Of a stretch of DNA of 7,451 nucleotides, positions 1 through 6,377 are shown one piece after another (the first letter of the stretch is position 1; each line of letters begins with the position of its first letter). The notes under the pieces were generated by a model that did no database searches, had not been told where the DNA came from, and saw nothing but the letters and a program-made list of their open reading frames with translations. This stretch comes from Deltaproteobacteria bacterium (GTDB lineage: Bacteria; Myxococcota; Myxococcia; SLRQ01), in NCBI GenBank assembly GCA_007128675.1, contig SKWY01000233.1, positions 1-7,451 on the forward strand. Reading direction: 5' to 3'. The translations under genes were made by a program, and so were the position numbers.

Positions 1-1
1 C

Positions 2-415
2 GAGACCTTGAAAAAGAAAGAGGATGACTGCTCGGACGCAACGGAAGAGGGCATCCAGATCGAACCCGTTGCCGCGACGGATGAGACTCTTGCGGCGACC
101 GGCACGGATTCGGTCCCGGGGACGGCCGGCTCTCCAGGGATGTCTGCAAGCAAGTCGGTAAGGTCTACTCCCGCTTCTTCGACCACACACCTGGAGCACT
201 CACAAACAGCCCCAACCCCTGAAGAGAAGCCTCGCGGTGCCGAGCTATGGGGCGGATGGATCGCGACTCGCTGGGGCCTTGGAGACCGCATGTCTCTTGG
301 CTTCACGGCCATCAACCTGCTGCTCATCTTGGCGGCGCCGCTTCTCACGGGTAGCTCGCTCGCCGAGGTCTGGACGGCGATCCTGGAAGACATGCATCCT
401 TTCCCCGATCACTAA
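2..415 (+). CDS. Unrecognised protein: disordered N-terminal part and one C-terminal membrane helix (5' end probably outside window)
   Basis: I do not recognise the family. The frame is open to the left edge, and the first possible start inside the window is a TTG at position 8 with no room for a ribosome binding site, so the gene probably begins upstream. Counting from that TTG (135 residues), residues 1-75 are polar and rich in Ser, Thr, Pro, Ala, Glu and Asp, hence probably disordered. Residues 80-95 are Trp/Gly/Arg-rich and about 96-115 form one clear hydrophobic helix (GFTAINLLLILAAPLLTG). A short acidic tail ending in PFPDH follows. It ends 31 bp before xdhA on the same strand, so cotranscription is likely. 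A role in anchoring the dehydrogenase or in purine transport is speculation; the visible part contains no permease or enzyme motif. It could also be the tail of a larger membrane protein. Confidence 0.6.
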   Translation, partial: ETLKKKEDDCSDATEEGIQIEPVAATDETLAATGTDSVPGTAGSPGMSASKSVRSTPASSTTHLEHSQTAPTPEEKPRGAELWGGWIATRWGLGDRMSLGFTAINLLLILAAPLLTGSSLAEVWTAILEDMHPFPDH

Positions 416-431
416 AAGAGCCTTCGTCTTT

Positions 432-436
432 GGAGA
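432..436 (+). promoter_or_regulatory. Ribosome binding site of xdhA
   Basis: GGAGA lies 10 bases upstream of the ATG at 447. It supports that start rather than the earlier in-frame ATG at 237, which lies inside the preceding gene and would add 70 residues unlike any xanthine dehydrogenase N-terminus. Confidence 0.55.
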
Positions 437-446
437 ACCCTCGAAT

Positions 447-1979
447 ATGAACCGCTTTCATTTCTGGGTGAACGATCGCCTCATAGAGGTAGAGGACGAG
501 CCGCCCACGACCACCCTCCTTCACTTCCTTCGGGAAAGACTGCGCCTAACCGGCACCAAGGAAGGTTGCGCCGAAGGTGACTGCGGCGCCTGTACCGTCG
601 TATATCTAGACGCGACCGGACCTCTTGGCCCAAGGTTCAGGGCGATCAACTCCTGTCTGGTGCTTCTGCCCATGATGCGGGACAGGAGAGTCTACACGGT
701 AGAAGGGCTCTCGAGCGGCGATGCTCTGCACCCTGCTCAACAGGCGCTGCTCAATCACTTCGGCTCCCAGTGCGGCTTCTGCACGCCTGGGGTAGTGATG
801 TCCATGTTCGAGGCGACCTATCGCCTCGATCTCGACGCCGACTTCAAGCTCGAAGATCAGATGTGCGGAAATCTCTGCCGCTGCACTGGATATAGGCCCA
901 TAAGAGAGGCGGTCGCCGAGGTTGCTGGAACGAGACCCAGGGATCGCTTTCTCGAGATGCTACAGCAAGCAAAGGCCGACCCGCCTTGCAGCGAAGATCC
1001 TCTTGGTTCCTATGAGACGAGCCATGGCAGCTTCTACGCGCCTTGCTCCTTCGAGGCTCTTTTCGATCTTTTGTCCAACGAGCCTCGCGCAAGCTTCGTC
1101 TGTGGAGGAACGGATGTCGGCCTCGCCGTTACGATGCACGCTGGTGGACGGCCGCCGGGCACCAGCCGCGAGGCCGGCTCCGAGAGCAGCCTTCCATGCC
1201 TTGTCTCGCTGGAAGACCTTCCAGGCATGAAGAAGCTTCAGAAGAGCGAGGCCGGCTTCGTTTTCGGAGCATCCTTGCCTTTGACCGACCTCGAGGAAGC
1301 GACAGCGACCGATCTGCCTCCAGTCTCTCGCATGCTTCGCTACTTCGCTGCGCGGCAAATCAAGCATAGGGGAACGATAGGGGGCAACCTGTGCAATGCC
1401 TCACCCATCGGTGACCTCGCCCCGGTTCTTCTGGCCCTCGGCGCGACTTGTATTCTCCGCGACCGAGCGCGGCGGCGGGAGGTGCCAATCGAGGACTTCT
1501 TCGTCGACTATCGAGAGACAGCTCTTGCAGAGGGAGAAATCCTCGAAGCGATACGCATCCCCCATATCCCTGGAGACGGGCGAGCTGCCTCCTACAAGGT
1601 TTCCAAGAGAAGAGAGCTCGACATAAGCTCGGTGTCGGCCAGCTTCTTTGTCAGAACCGATGCAAACGAGAAAGTCACGGAGGCACGCCTAGCTTACGGG
1701 GGCATGGCGGCGACGCCGGCTCGCGCGAAGTTGGCCGAGGCGACTCTTCTGGGCAAGCGCTGGTCGACGAGCACCGTCGAGGCGGCCGCGAAGGCACTCG
1801 ATAGTGACTTCGAGCCCATAGACGATCTTCGAGCCAGCGCATGGTATCGCCGCACGGTTGCGGCAAACCTTCTTCGCGGCTTCTTTTTGGAGACAAGAGA
1901 AGAGAGGCTTCCGCGTCTGTCGGCACGCCCCAGCGGAACCATAGAGCCCGAAAGCCCAAGAACGGATGTGGAGGGCTAG
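447..1979 (+). CDS. xdhA: Xanthine dehydrogenase small subunit (two 2Fe-2S clusters and FAD domain)
   Basis: This is the electron-transfer subunit of cytoplasmic xanthine dehydrogenase. It passes electrons from the molybdenum centre through two 2Fe-2S clusters to FAD and then NAD+. The protein is 510 residues, near the usual 480-500. Residues 1-75 are a plant-type ferredoxin domain with Cys41, Cys46, Cys49 and Cys70 (C-x4-C-x2-C-x20-C). Residues 80-160 are the helical second cluster domain with CGFC (Cys109, Cys112) and CRC (Cys144, Cys146). The FAD domain follows from about 190: VCGGTDVGLAVT at 218-229, RGTIGGNLCNASPIGDLAPV at 308-327 and KVSKRRELDISSVSASF at 384-400. These match the molybdopterin-dehydrogenase FAD fold. 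The start at 447 puts the ferredoxin domain at the N-terminus as in the family. Oddity: residues about 230-250, just after the first FAD loop, look 10-12 residues longer than usual and are Gly/Pro/Ser-rich. The gene lies 31 bp after a membrane-protein gene and 68 bp before xdhB. Confidence 0.96.
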   Translation: MNRFHFWVNDRLIEVEDEPPTTTLLHFLRERLRLTGTKEGCAEGDCGACTVVYLDATGPLGPRFRAINSCLVLLPMMRDRRVYTVEGLSSGDALHPAQQALLNHFGSQCGFCTPGVVMSMFEATYRLDLDADFKLEDQMCGNLCRCTGYRPIREAVAEVAGTRPRDRFLEMLQQAKADPPCSEDPLGSYETSHGSFYAPCSFEALFDLLSNEPRASFVCGGTDVGLAVTMHAGGRPPGTSREAGSESSLPCLVSLEDLPGMKKLQKSEAGFVFGASLPLTDLEEATATDLPPVSRMLRYFAARQIKHRGTIGGNLCNASPIGDLAPVLLALGATCILRDRARRREVPIEDFFVDYRETALAEGEILEAIRIPHIPGDGRAASYKVSKRRELDISSVSASFFVRTDANEKVTEARLAYGGMAATPARAKLAEATLLGKRWSTSTVEAAAKALDSDFEPIDDLRASAWYRRTVAANLLRGFFLETREERLPRLSARPSGTIEPESPRTDVEG

Positions 1980-2033
1980 CGGAACAAGCCCCTCCTCGAG
2001 ACCACACCACCGCTTGCCATGAGCTTTGCCGCC

Positions 2034-2040
2034 AAGGAAG
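2034..2040 (+). promoter_or_regulatory. Ribosome binding site of xdhB
   Basis: AAGGAAG ends 7 bases before the ATG at 2048. It decides that start over the in-frame ATG at 1841, which lies inside xdhA. Confidence 0.65.
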
Positions 2041-2047
2041 AACGCCA

Positions 2048-4369
2048 ATGATCGGCAAGAATCTTTCCCACGATAGCGCTACTCGCCACGTCACCGGGCA
2101 GGCGCGGTACATAGACGATCTTCCGGAGCCACGTGACCTACTGCACGCTCTACCGCTCGCCTCCGCCCACGCACACGCCCGCATTCTCCATATCGATGTA
2201 GACGCGGCCCTCGATGTTCCAGGCGTACTGGCGGTACTGACCGAGGCCGACATCCCCGGAGAGAACGCCTGCTCTCCGGTGGGCTGGGGAGAGCCTTTGT
2301 TCGCCGAAGGCGTGGTCCACTGCGTTGGGCAGTATATCGGAGTAGTCATCGGCGAATCGGTCGCTGCCTGCCGGGCAGGTCTTTCAGCTGTGAGAGTGGA
2401 GTATGAGCCCCTGCCGGCCATACTCGATGTTCACGCGGCAATCGAAAAAGAGAGCTATTTCGGCGAACCAGCCGTGCTTTCGCGGGGAGATGTCGATGCC
2501 GAGCTAGAGCGCGCTCCACTTCGCTTCTCGGGCGAGGTCGACACTGGCGGCCAGGATCATTTCTATCTCGAAACCCAGGCCGCGCTCGCCGTACCTGGCG
2601 AGAACGGCACCATGCACGTCTTCTCCTCCACTCAGCACCCCTCGGAAGTACAGGAGAAGATCGCCGACATCTTGAATGTCGGAAGGCATCTCATCGTGGT
2701 TACCTGTCCTCGCATGGGCGGCGCCTTCGGCGGGAAGGAGAGCCAAGCCGCCCAGCCCGCTGCCATGGTCGCGCTGGCGGCCAGCCAAACCGGCCGCCCC
2801 GTAAAGATTCGCTACGATAGAAAAACGGACATGTGCCAGACCGGCAAGCGACACCCATATCACAGCAAGTTCGAGGCCGGCGCCGACAAGGACGGAAGGC
2901 TGCTCGCCTTGAAGGTCGAAAGCTTTGCCGATACTGGATGGAGCCCCGATCTCTCCCGAGCAATCATCTCACGCACTCTCTTTCATCTGGATAACGCCTA
3001 CTTCATTCCCGCATTACGCTTTACCGGTCGCATAGCAAGAACCAACAACGTGTCGCATACCGCTTTCCGCGGCTTCGGTGGACCGCAAGGCGTCATAGTA
3101 ATCGAGGAGATCCTGTCCCGACTCGCCGAGCTTCTTCGCGTGGATCCGGCTGCCGTGAGGCGACTGAACTACTACGGCGATGCTCCGCGCGGCATGTCCC
3201 CTTTCGGCCAGAGACTGAAGGACGTCAGAGCGACACGAATCCACGACTCCTTGATCGACTCGAGCGGCTATCGGGGTCGCCGTGAAGAGATCGAGCGCTT
3301 CAACCGGGAGTCTTCCTGGACAAAGCGAGGGATAGGCTTCTCCCCCGTGAAGTTCGGCATCTCCTTCACCAAGAAGGAGTACAACCAGGCGGGGGCCTAC
3401 ATCCTAGTCTATGCCGATGGAACGGTGCAGCTGAACCATGGCGGCACGGAAATGGGCCAGGGTCTTCATACCAAGATGCTCGCCATCGCCGCCCATACCC
3501 TCGGCGTACCCCTGGATCGAATCCGAATGATGGATACGGCCACCGACAAGGTCCCAAACACCTCGGCTACCGCCGCATCAAGCGGCTCCGATCTCAACGG
3601 CGAGGCCGTGCGAAGAGCCTGTGAGAAGCTCCGTGAGCGCTTGAGACCAGTGGCCGCCTGGCTCCTTGGGATCGTTCCCGACGAAGGCGACGGCCTAGTA
3701 TTCGAGGACGGAGAGATATGGCTGCCCGGAAACCCAGCGGCGAGGACAACCTTCCAGGAGGTCGCCAAAGCAGCCTACGACGCGCGGGTGCAGCTTTCGG
3801 CCACCGGATACTATCGAACGCCCGGCATCCACTTCGATCCCAGTGCCGGGGTTGGCAACCCGTTTCATTACTTCGCCTATGGAGCGGCCGTTACGGAGAT
3901 CGAGGTCAACGGCCTCACCGGCGAGTACAGAATCCGAAGGGCCGATATTCTCCACGACGTCGGCGACTCTCTCGTTCCTTCGATCGACAAGGGGCAAGTC
4001 GAGGGTGCTTATGTTCAGGGCGTCGGATGGCTGACCATGGAGGAGTTGGTTTGGGATGAGATGGGCCGCCTGCTCACGCATGGCGCCTCGACTTACAACG
4101 TGCCGGCAATAGGCGACGCCCCTGTAGACTTTCGAGTCAGCCTTTTGCCGGACGCGGGACAGGAGGGGGTTGTCTACAAGAGCAAGGCGGTTGGCGAGCC
4201 ACCCTTCATGCTGGGCATCAGCGCCATAGTCGCCCTTCGCCACGCCATAGGAGCCTTCTCCTCCACACCATCGCAGGTCGAGCTTCGCCTGCCAGCGACT
4301 CCCGAGGCCGTGCTACGCGCCGTGGACATGGCGCGAGGTAACCCGGCGCCCGCGGCAACGAAGGCTTAG
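2048..4369 (+). CDS. xdhB: Xanthine dehydrogenase large subunit (molybdopterin-binding, catalytic)
   Basis: This is the catalytic subunit that hydroxylates hypoxanthine to xanthine and xanthine to urate at a molybdenum cofactor, paired with XdhA. At 773 residues it matches the usual 770-790. Compared from memory with the bovine enzyme, the active-site set is complete: Gln196 in SSTQ (bovine Gln767), Glu231 in AFGGKE (Glu802), Arg309 in SRTLFHLDN (Arg880), Phe343 in AFRGFGG (Phe914), Phe440 in KFGISF (Phe1009) and the catalytic base Glu717 in KAVGEPP (Glu1261). The cofactor loop HGGTEMGQGLHTKM is at 464-477. Glu231 and Arg309 together mark a true xanthine dehydrogenase rather than an aldehyde oxidase or CO dehydrogenase. 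Residues 163-182 (the GGQDHFYLET region) are unusually close to animal enzymes, as is typical of XdhAB-type bacterial proteins. There is no signal peptide, so it is cytoplasmic. The XdhC-type cofactor chaperone is not in the window. Confidence 0.97.
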   Translation: MIGKNLSHDSATRHVTGQARYIDDLPEPRDLLHALPLASAHAHARILHIDVDAALDVPGVLAVLTEADIPGENACSPVGWGEPLFAEGVVHCVGQYIGVVIGESVAACRAGLSAVRVEYEPLPAILDVHAAIEKESYFGEPAVLSRGDVDAELERAPLRFSGEVDTGGQDHFYLETQAALAVPGENGTMHVFSSTQHPSEVQEKIADILNVGRHLIVVTCPRMGGAFGGKESQAAQPAAMVALAASQTGRPVKIRYDRKTDMCQTGKRHPYHSKFEAGADKDGRLLALKVESFADTGWSPDLSRAIISRTLFHLDNAYFIPALRFTGRIARTNNVSHTAFRGFGGPQGVIVIEEILSRLAELLRVDPAAVRRLNYYGDAPRGMSPFGQRLKDVRATRIHDSLIDSSGYRGRREEIERFNRESSWTKRGIGFSPVKFGISFTKKEYNQAGAYILVYADGTVQLNHGGTEMGQGLHTKMLAIAAHTLGVPLDRIRMMDTATDKVPNTSATAASSGSDLNGEAVRRACEKLRERLRPVAAWLLGIVPDEGDGLVFEDGEIWLPGNPAARTTFQEVAKAAYDARVQLSATGYYRTPGIHFDPSAGVGNPFHYFAYGAAVTEIEVNGLTGEYRIRRADILHDVGDSLVPSIDKGQVEGAYVQGVGWLTMEELVWDEMGRLLTHGASTYNVPAIGDAPVDFRVSLLPDAGQEGVVYKSKAVGEPPFMLGISAIVALRHAIGAFSSTPSQVELRLPATPEAVLRAVDMARGNPAPAATKA

Positions 4370-4410
4370 CCGCTCGATTTAGGGCCAACTAAGAAGCCGC
4401 AAGAACACTG

Positions 4411-4431
4411 CCTCCAGGGCCCCCTTGGAGG
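4411..4431 (+). promoter_or_regulatory. Hairpin after xdhB, either a terminator or a Shine-Dalgarno-sequestering structure
   Basis: CCTCCA (4411-4416) pairs perfectly with TGGAGG (4426-4431). Inside this, G4417 can pair with T4425, then G4418 with C4424 and G4419 with C4423, leaving a CCC loop: a 9-bp stem lying 41 bp after the xdhB stop. The downstream bases (TCATTTCC) form only a poor U-tract, so an intrinsic terminator is not convincing. The right arm contains GGAGG, the Shine-Dalgarno sequence for a TTG start at 4440, so folding would hide that site. Confidence 0.45.
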
Positions 4432-4432
4432 T
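4427..4432 (+). promoter_or_regulatory. Strong ribosome binding site (GGAGGT) of the voltage-sensor gene
   Basis: GGAGGT is a perfect six-base match to the anti-Shine-Dalgarno sequence and lies 7 bases before an in-frame TTG at 4440. Five of its six bases lie in the hairpin stem 4411-4431. The competing ATG at 4521 has no comparable site. Confidence 0.5.
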
Positions 4433-4439
4433 CATTTCC

Positions 4440-5309
4440 TTGGCGAACGGGCTTTCCTGGCGGAAGATTGGGGTAAGGAGAGTTCGCAGAAGTCTTTGCT
4501 CGGCCTTTGGACGAGACGGCATGCCAGGCTACGGGAAAACCAAGACCCCCAGCAGAGAGGAAAGAGTCACCTGGGACGACTGGGTGATGCTCGTGCTGGC
4601 TGTGCTGAGTCTCGCAATCCTCATAGCGGAAAGCGCCTTCGAGTGGGCTCTGGATCCCGGGCAGAAGAGAGCACTGATTCTCGCGGACCTGGCCATAGTC
4701 GGAGTTTTCATCATCGAGTTTCTGGGCCGGTTGATTCGGGCCCCACGAAAATGGCGATTCATCGTTAGCAACTGGTACGACATCATAGGAATGATTCCGG
4801 TCAGCCACCCGATGCTTCGCTCTTTCCGTCTGCTCCGGCTCCTGCGAATCTTGGTCATCACCAGCCGCTTCGTTCGGGCAACCAATCGCACCTTCGGCGA
4901 GATGACGGTCGAGGCGATAGCTGGCAGGTACCGCGACATCTTGGTGGAAGCAATCGGAGACAGGCTCATTTTGCAGTCCCTGGACATGCTGGAAGGACCA
5001 CTTGGTCGCTCGAGATTGCCAGCAACTGTCGGCGCGACACTCTCCCATAGAAGAGAGGACCTTCGTGCGCTCGTGCAAAGAAGCCTTCAGGGCATACCCG
5101 TCGTGAGGCGAATGGTTCGGCTGCCCTGGTCGAACGAGATCCTCTTGGCCATGGAGAACGTCTCACTCGAGGTCATTGTGGGCGTGCTCGAGAGCGAAGA
5201 GGTCAATCGTACGATCCAGCAATCGATTCTCTCGGGTCTCCATGAGCTGCGCCGCTCCGTGCGAGAAAAGGAAGAGATGGCGATGAGTCAGACCTCGTTG
5301 CCTTCCTAG
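4440..5309 (+). CDS. Voltage-sensor-like four-helix membrane protein without a pore domain (ion transport family)
   Basis: The inner-membrane protein resembles helices S1-S4 of voltage-gated ion channels. Residues are counted from the Met at 4521. S1 is about 21-43 (hydrophobic, with Glu37). S2 is 51-72, with D56, E66 and R70 in the LADLAIVGVFIIEFLGRLI pattern. S3 is 79-94, containing NWYDIIGMIPV with its buried Asp87. S4 is 97-120, with Arg100, 103, 106 and 109 at three-residue spacing, then Arg116 and Arg119. After S4 the remaining 140 residues are charged, amphipathic and helical. They show no S5, pore helix, selectivity filter or S6, although LPWSNEILLAMENVSLEVIVGVL (201-223) is mildly hydrophobic. 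Family knowledge allows two ideas: an Hv1-like proton pathway, or a sensor whose C-terminal domain is the effector. Start choice: TTG 4440 (289 residues, perfect GGAGGT, basic extension) is preferred; ATG 4521 (262 residues, weak site) is possible. It lies 70 bp after xdhB and converges on the metallophosphoesterase gene. Confidence 0.8.
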   Translation: MANGLSWRKIGVRRVRRSLCSAFGRDGMPGYGKTKTPSREERVTWDDWVMLVLAVLSLAILIAESAFEWALDPGQKRALILADLAIVGVFIIEFLGRLIRAPRKWRFIVSNWYDIIGMIPVSHPMLRSFRLLRLLRILVITSRFVRATNRTFGEMTVEAIAGRYRDILVEAIGDRLILQSLDMLEGPLGRSRLPATVGATLSHRREDLRALVQRSLQGIPVVRRMVRLPWSNEILLAMENVSLEVIVGVLESEEVNRTIQQSILSGLHELRRSVREKEEMAMSQTSLPS

Positions 5310-5336
5310 AATGCAGTTGAGGTCAAGAGCCAATCA

Positions 5337-6095
5337 TCAGCCCGTCGACTCACCCATGCTCTCCACACTGGGGCTGGGCGCCGAGCCGAACGAGAAGAGC
5401 TGGTAGCCCGTCCGAATCACGGGCATCGCCACATTTCGAACAGGAACCCCTCCTGGTGTCACGCCTTGGTCGGTCCCTTTGTGAGAATGGCCATGGAGAG
5501 CGAGATCAGCCTTGGCGCCGTCGATTGCCTCGGCCAATAGATAAGAGCCGAGAAAAGGATAGATCTCCAGCTTCTCTCCCACCAATGTACCCTTGATGGG
5601 AGAGTAATGAGTCAGCGCCACGCGCACATCGCAACCGGAAATGGCGTCGAGGGCAATGCGGAGTGATTCGGCATCCTCCTTGGTGGTTCGGATGAAGCTC
5701 TTCATCTCCGGCTCCCCGAACTCCGCGCCACAGGCTCCGGCGTAGCCCCCGCAAAAACCCTTTATACCAGCCACCCCCAGGCGCTCCTCGCCCATACGGA
5801 GAACCATGTACTCTCCTTCCAGAACCCGCACGCCCACGGACTCGAGTATCTCGCGGTTTCTAGTCTCGTGACCTTGGTGGTAGTCATGGTTGCCGAATAC
5901 CGCGGCGACCGGTGTGTGCAGGCCAGCAAGCTCTTTCGCCAAGACATGGAACTCATCGATCGAACCATGTTGAGTCAGGTCTCCGGCCAAGAGTAGGACG
6001 TCTGCCCGCTCATGAAGATGAGCCAAAAGAGGTGAGTAGCAGCCCACGGAATCCAGGCCCACATGCAAATCCCCGGCGGCCGCAATCCGGATCAC
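5337..6095 (-). CDS. Calcineurin-like metallophosphoesterase
   Basis: This is a cytoplasmic dimetal phosphoesterase of 252 residues with all family motifs in order: D-x-H at GDLHVG (Asp9, His11), GDLTQHG (Asp39), GNHDYH (Asn69, His70), THYSP (His163) and HGHSHKG (His203, His205). These bind two metals and activate water for phosphomonoester or phosphodiester hydrolysis. The exact substrate cannot be read from the sequence. A Gly/Cys-rich loop (KGFCGGYAGACGAEFGEPE, 112-130) between the third and fourth motifs is distinctive and probably shapes the substrate pocket. There is no signal peptide or membrane helix. The start is a GTG overlapping the stop of the BON gene as GTGA, with GAGGAG five bases upstream, which implies translational coupling. 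It is the last gene of the minus-strand operon, and its stop lies 27 bp from the stop of the convergent voltage-sensor gene, with no obvious terminator between them. Confidence 0.93.
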   Translation of the reverse strand: MIRIAAAGDLHVGLDSVGCYSPLLAHLHERADVLLLAGDLTQHGSIDEFHVLAKELAGLHTPVAAVFGNHDYHQGHETRNREILESVGVRVLEGEYMVLRMGEERLGVAGIKGFCGGYAGACGAEFGEPEMKSFIRTTKEDAESLRIALDAISGCDVRVALTHYSPIKGTLVGEKLEIYPFLGSYLLAEAIDGAKADLALHGHSHKGTDQGVTPGGVPVRNVAMPVIRTGYQLFSFGSAPSPSVESMGESTG

Positions 6096-6358
6096 CTAAG
6101 CTCCTCGACGTCACTGCTCTCCGTGTAGCGAGCTACGTGGAGATTGTTGACAAGCCCGATTCCCTCGGGCAGCACCTCCGCCGCCACGATGGCTGCCTGG
6201 CGGCGCCTCTCCTGCGATGCCACCTCACCCAGCAGAAACACCTTTCCAGCAGCAACGGTGACCTGAATATCGAGCTCGTTCAGCCTTGGATCCTCGGCAA
6301 GCGCTTCCCTGACTCTAGCAACTAGGTAGCTCTTGTGGAGTGTCGGCCCGTATTCCAT
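6092..6358 (-). CDS. Small stand-alone BON-domain protein
   Basis: The protein has 88 residues and consists almost entirely of one BON domain, the alpha/beta module also found in OsmY, Kbp/YgaU and mechanosensitive channels, where it binds lipids, ions or partner proteins. The pattern is visible: an amphipathic helix LVARVREALAEDPRLNELDI (12-31), strand VTVAAGKVFLLGEV (33-46) with the family's central Gly44, helix SQERRRQAAIVAAEVLPEGI (48-67) and final strand LVNNLHVARY (69-78). OsmY-type proteins carry a signal peptide and two domains. This one has neither, so it is probably cytoplasmic. The start is the ATG at 6358; a GTG immediately before it is also possible, and both have a poor ribosome site. 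It lies 19 bp after the nucleotidyltransferase gene and overlaps the metallophosphoesterase start by four bases, so it is made in coordination with both. Confidence 0.87.
   Translation of the reverse strand: MEYGPTLHKSYLVARVREALAEDPRLNELDIQVTVAAGKVFLLGEVASQERRRQAAIVAAEVLPEGIGLVNNLHVARYTESSDVEELR
6101..6106 (-). promoter_or_regulatory. Ribosome binding site of the metallophosphoesterase gene
   Basis: GAGGAG on the minus strand lies inside the last codons of the BON gene, five bases before the GTG start at 6095. It fixes that non-ATG start. Confidence 0.65.
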
Positions 6359-6377
6359 CACTCTGCTCGCTTACGGT

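Noticed and set aside
237..446. Upstream in-frame extension of xdhA beginning at ATG 237
   Set aside because: It overlaps the preceding gene in another frame and would add 70 Arg/Ser-rich residues before the ferredoxin domain. ATG 447 has a ribosome site and matches the family N-terminus.
1841..2047. Upstream in-frame extension of xdhB beginning at ATG 1841
   Set aside because: It lies within the end of xdhA and encodes no known domain. ATG 2048 has AAGGAAG at ideal spacing and gives the normal XdhB length.
1675..2421. Long open frame (248 codons) on the minus strand across the xdhA/xdhB junction
   Set aside because: It is antisense to strongly supported genes and has Ser/Arg/Trp-rich composition with no motif, as expected from third-position bias in GC-rich coding DNA.
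3695..4243. Minus-strand frame of 182 codons inside xdhB
   Set aside because: It is entirely antisense to conserved XdhB sequence, including the catalytic Glu region, and shows no independent domain or ribosome site.
447..4369. Aldehyde oxidase or CO/carbon-monoxide dehydrogenase-like alternative for the molybdenum enzyme
   Set aside because: Subunit layout (FeS and FAD fused in one chain) and the paired Glu231/Arg309 substrate residues point to xanthine dehydrogenase. The CO dehydrogenase active-site Cys motif is absent.
4389..5078. Minus-strand frame of 229 codons opposite the voltage-sensor gene
   Set aside because: The plus-strand frame has clear membrane helices and a canonical S4. The antisense product is polar, without a fold, and explained as a shadow.
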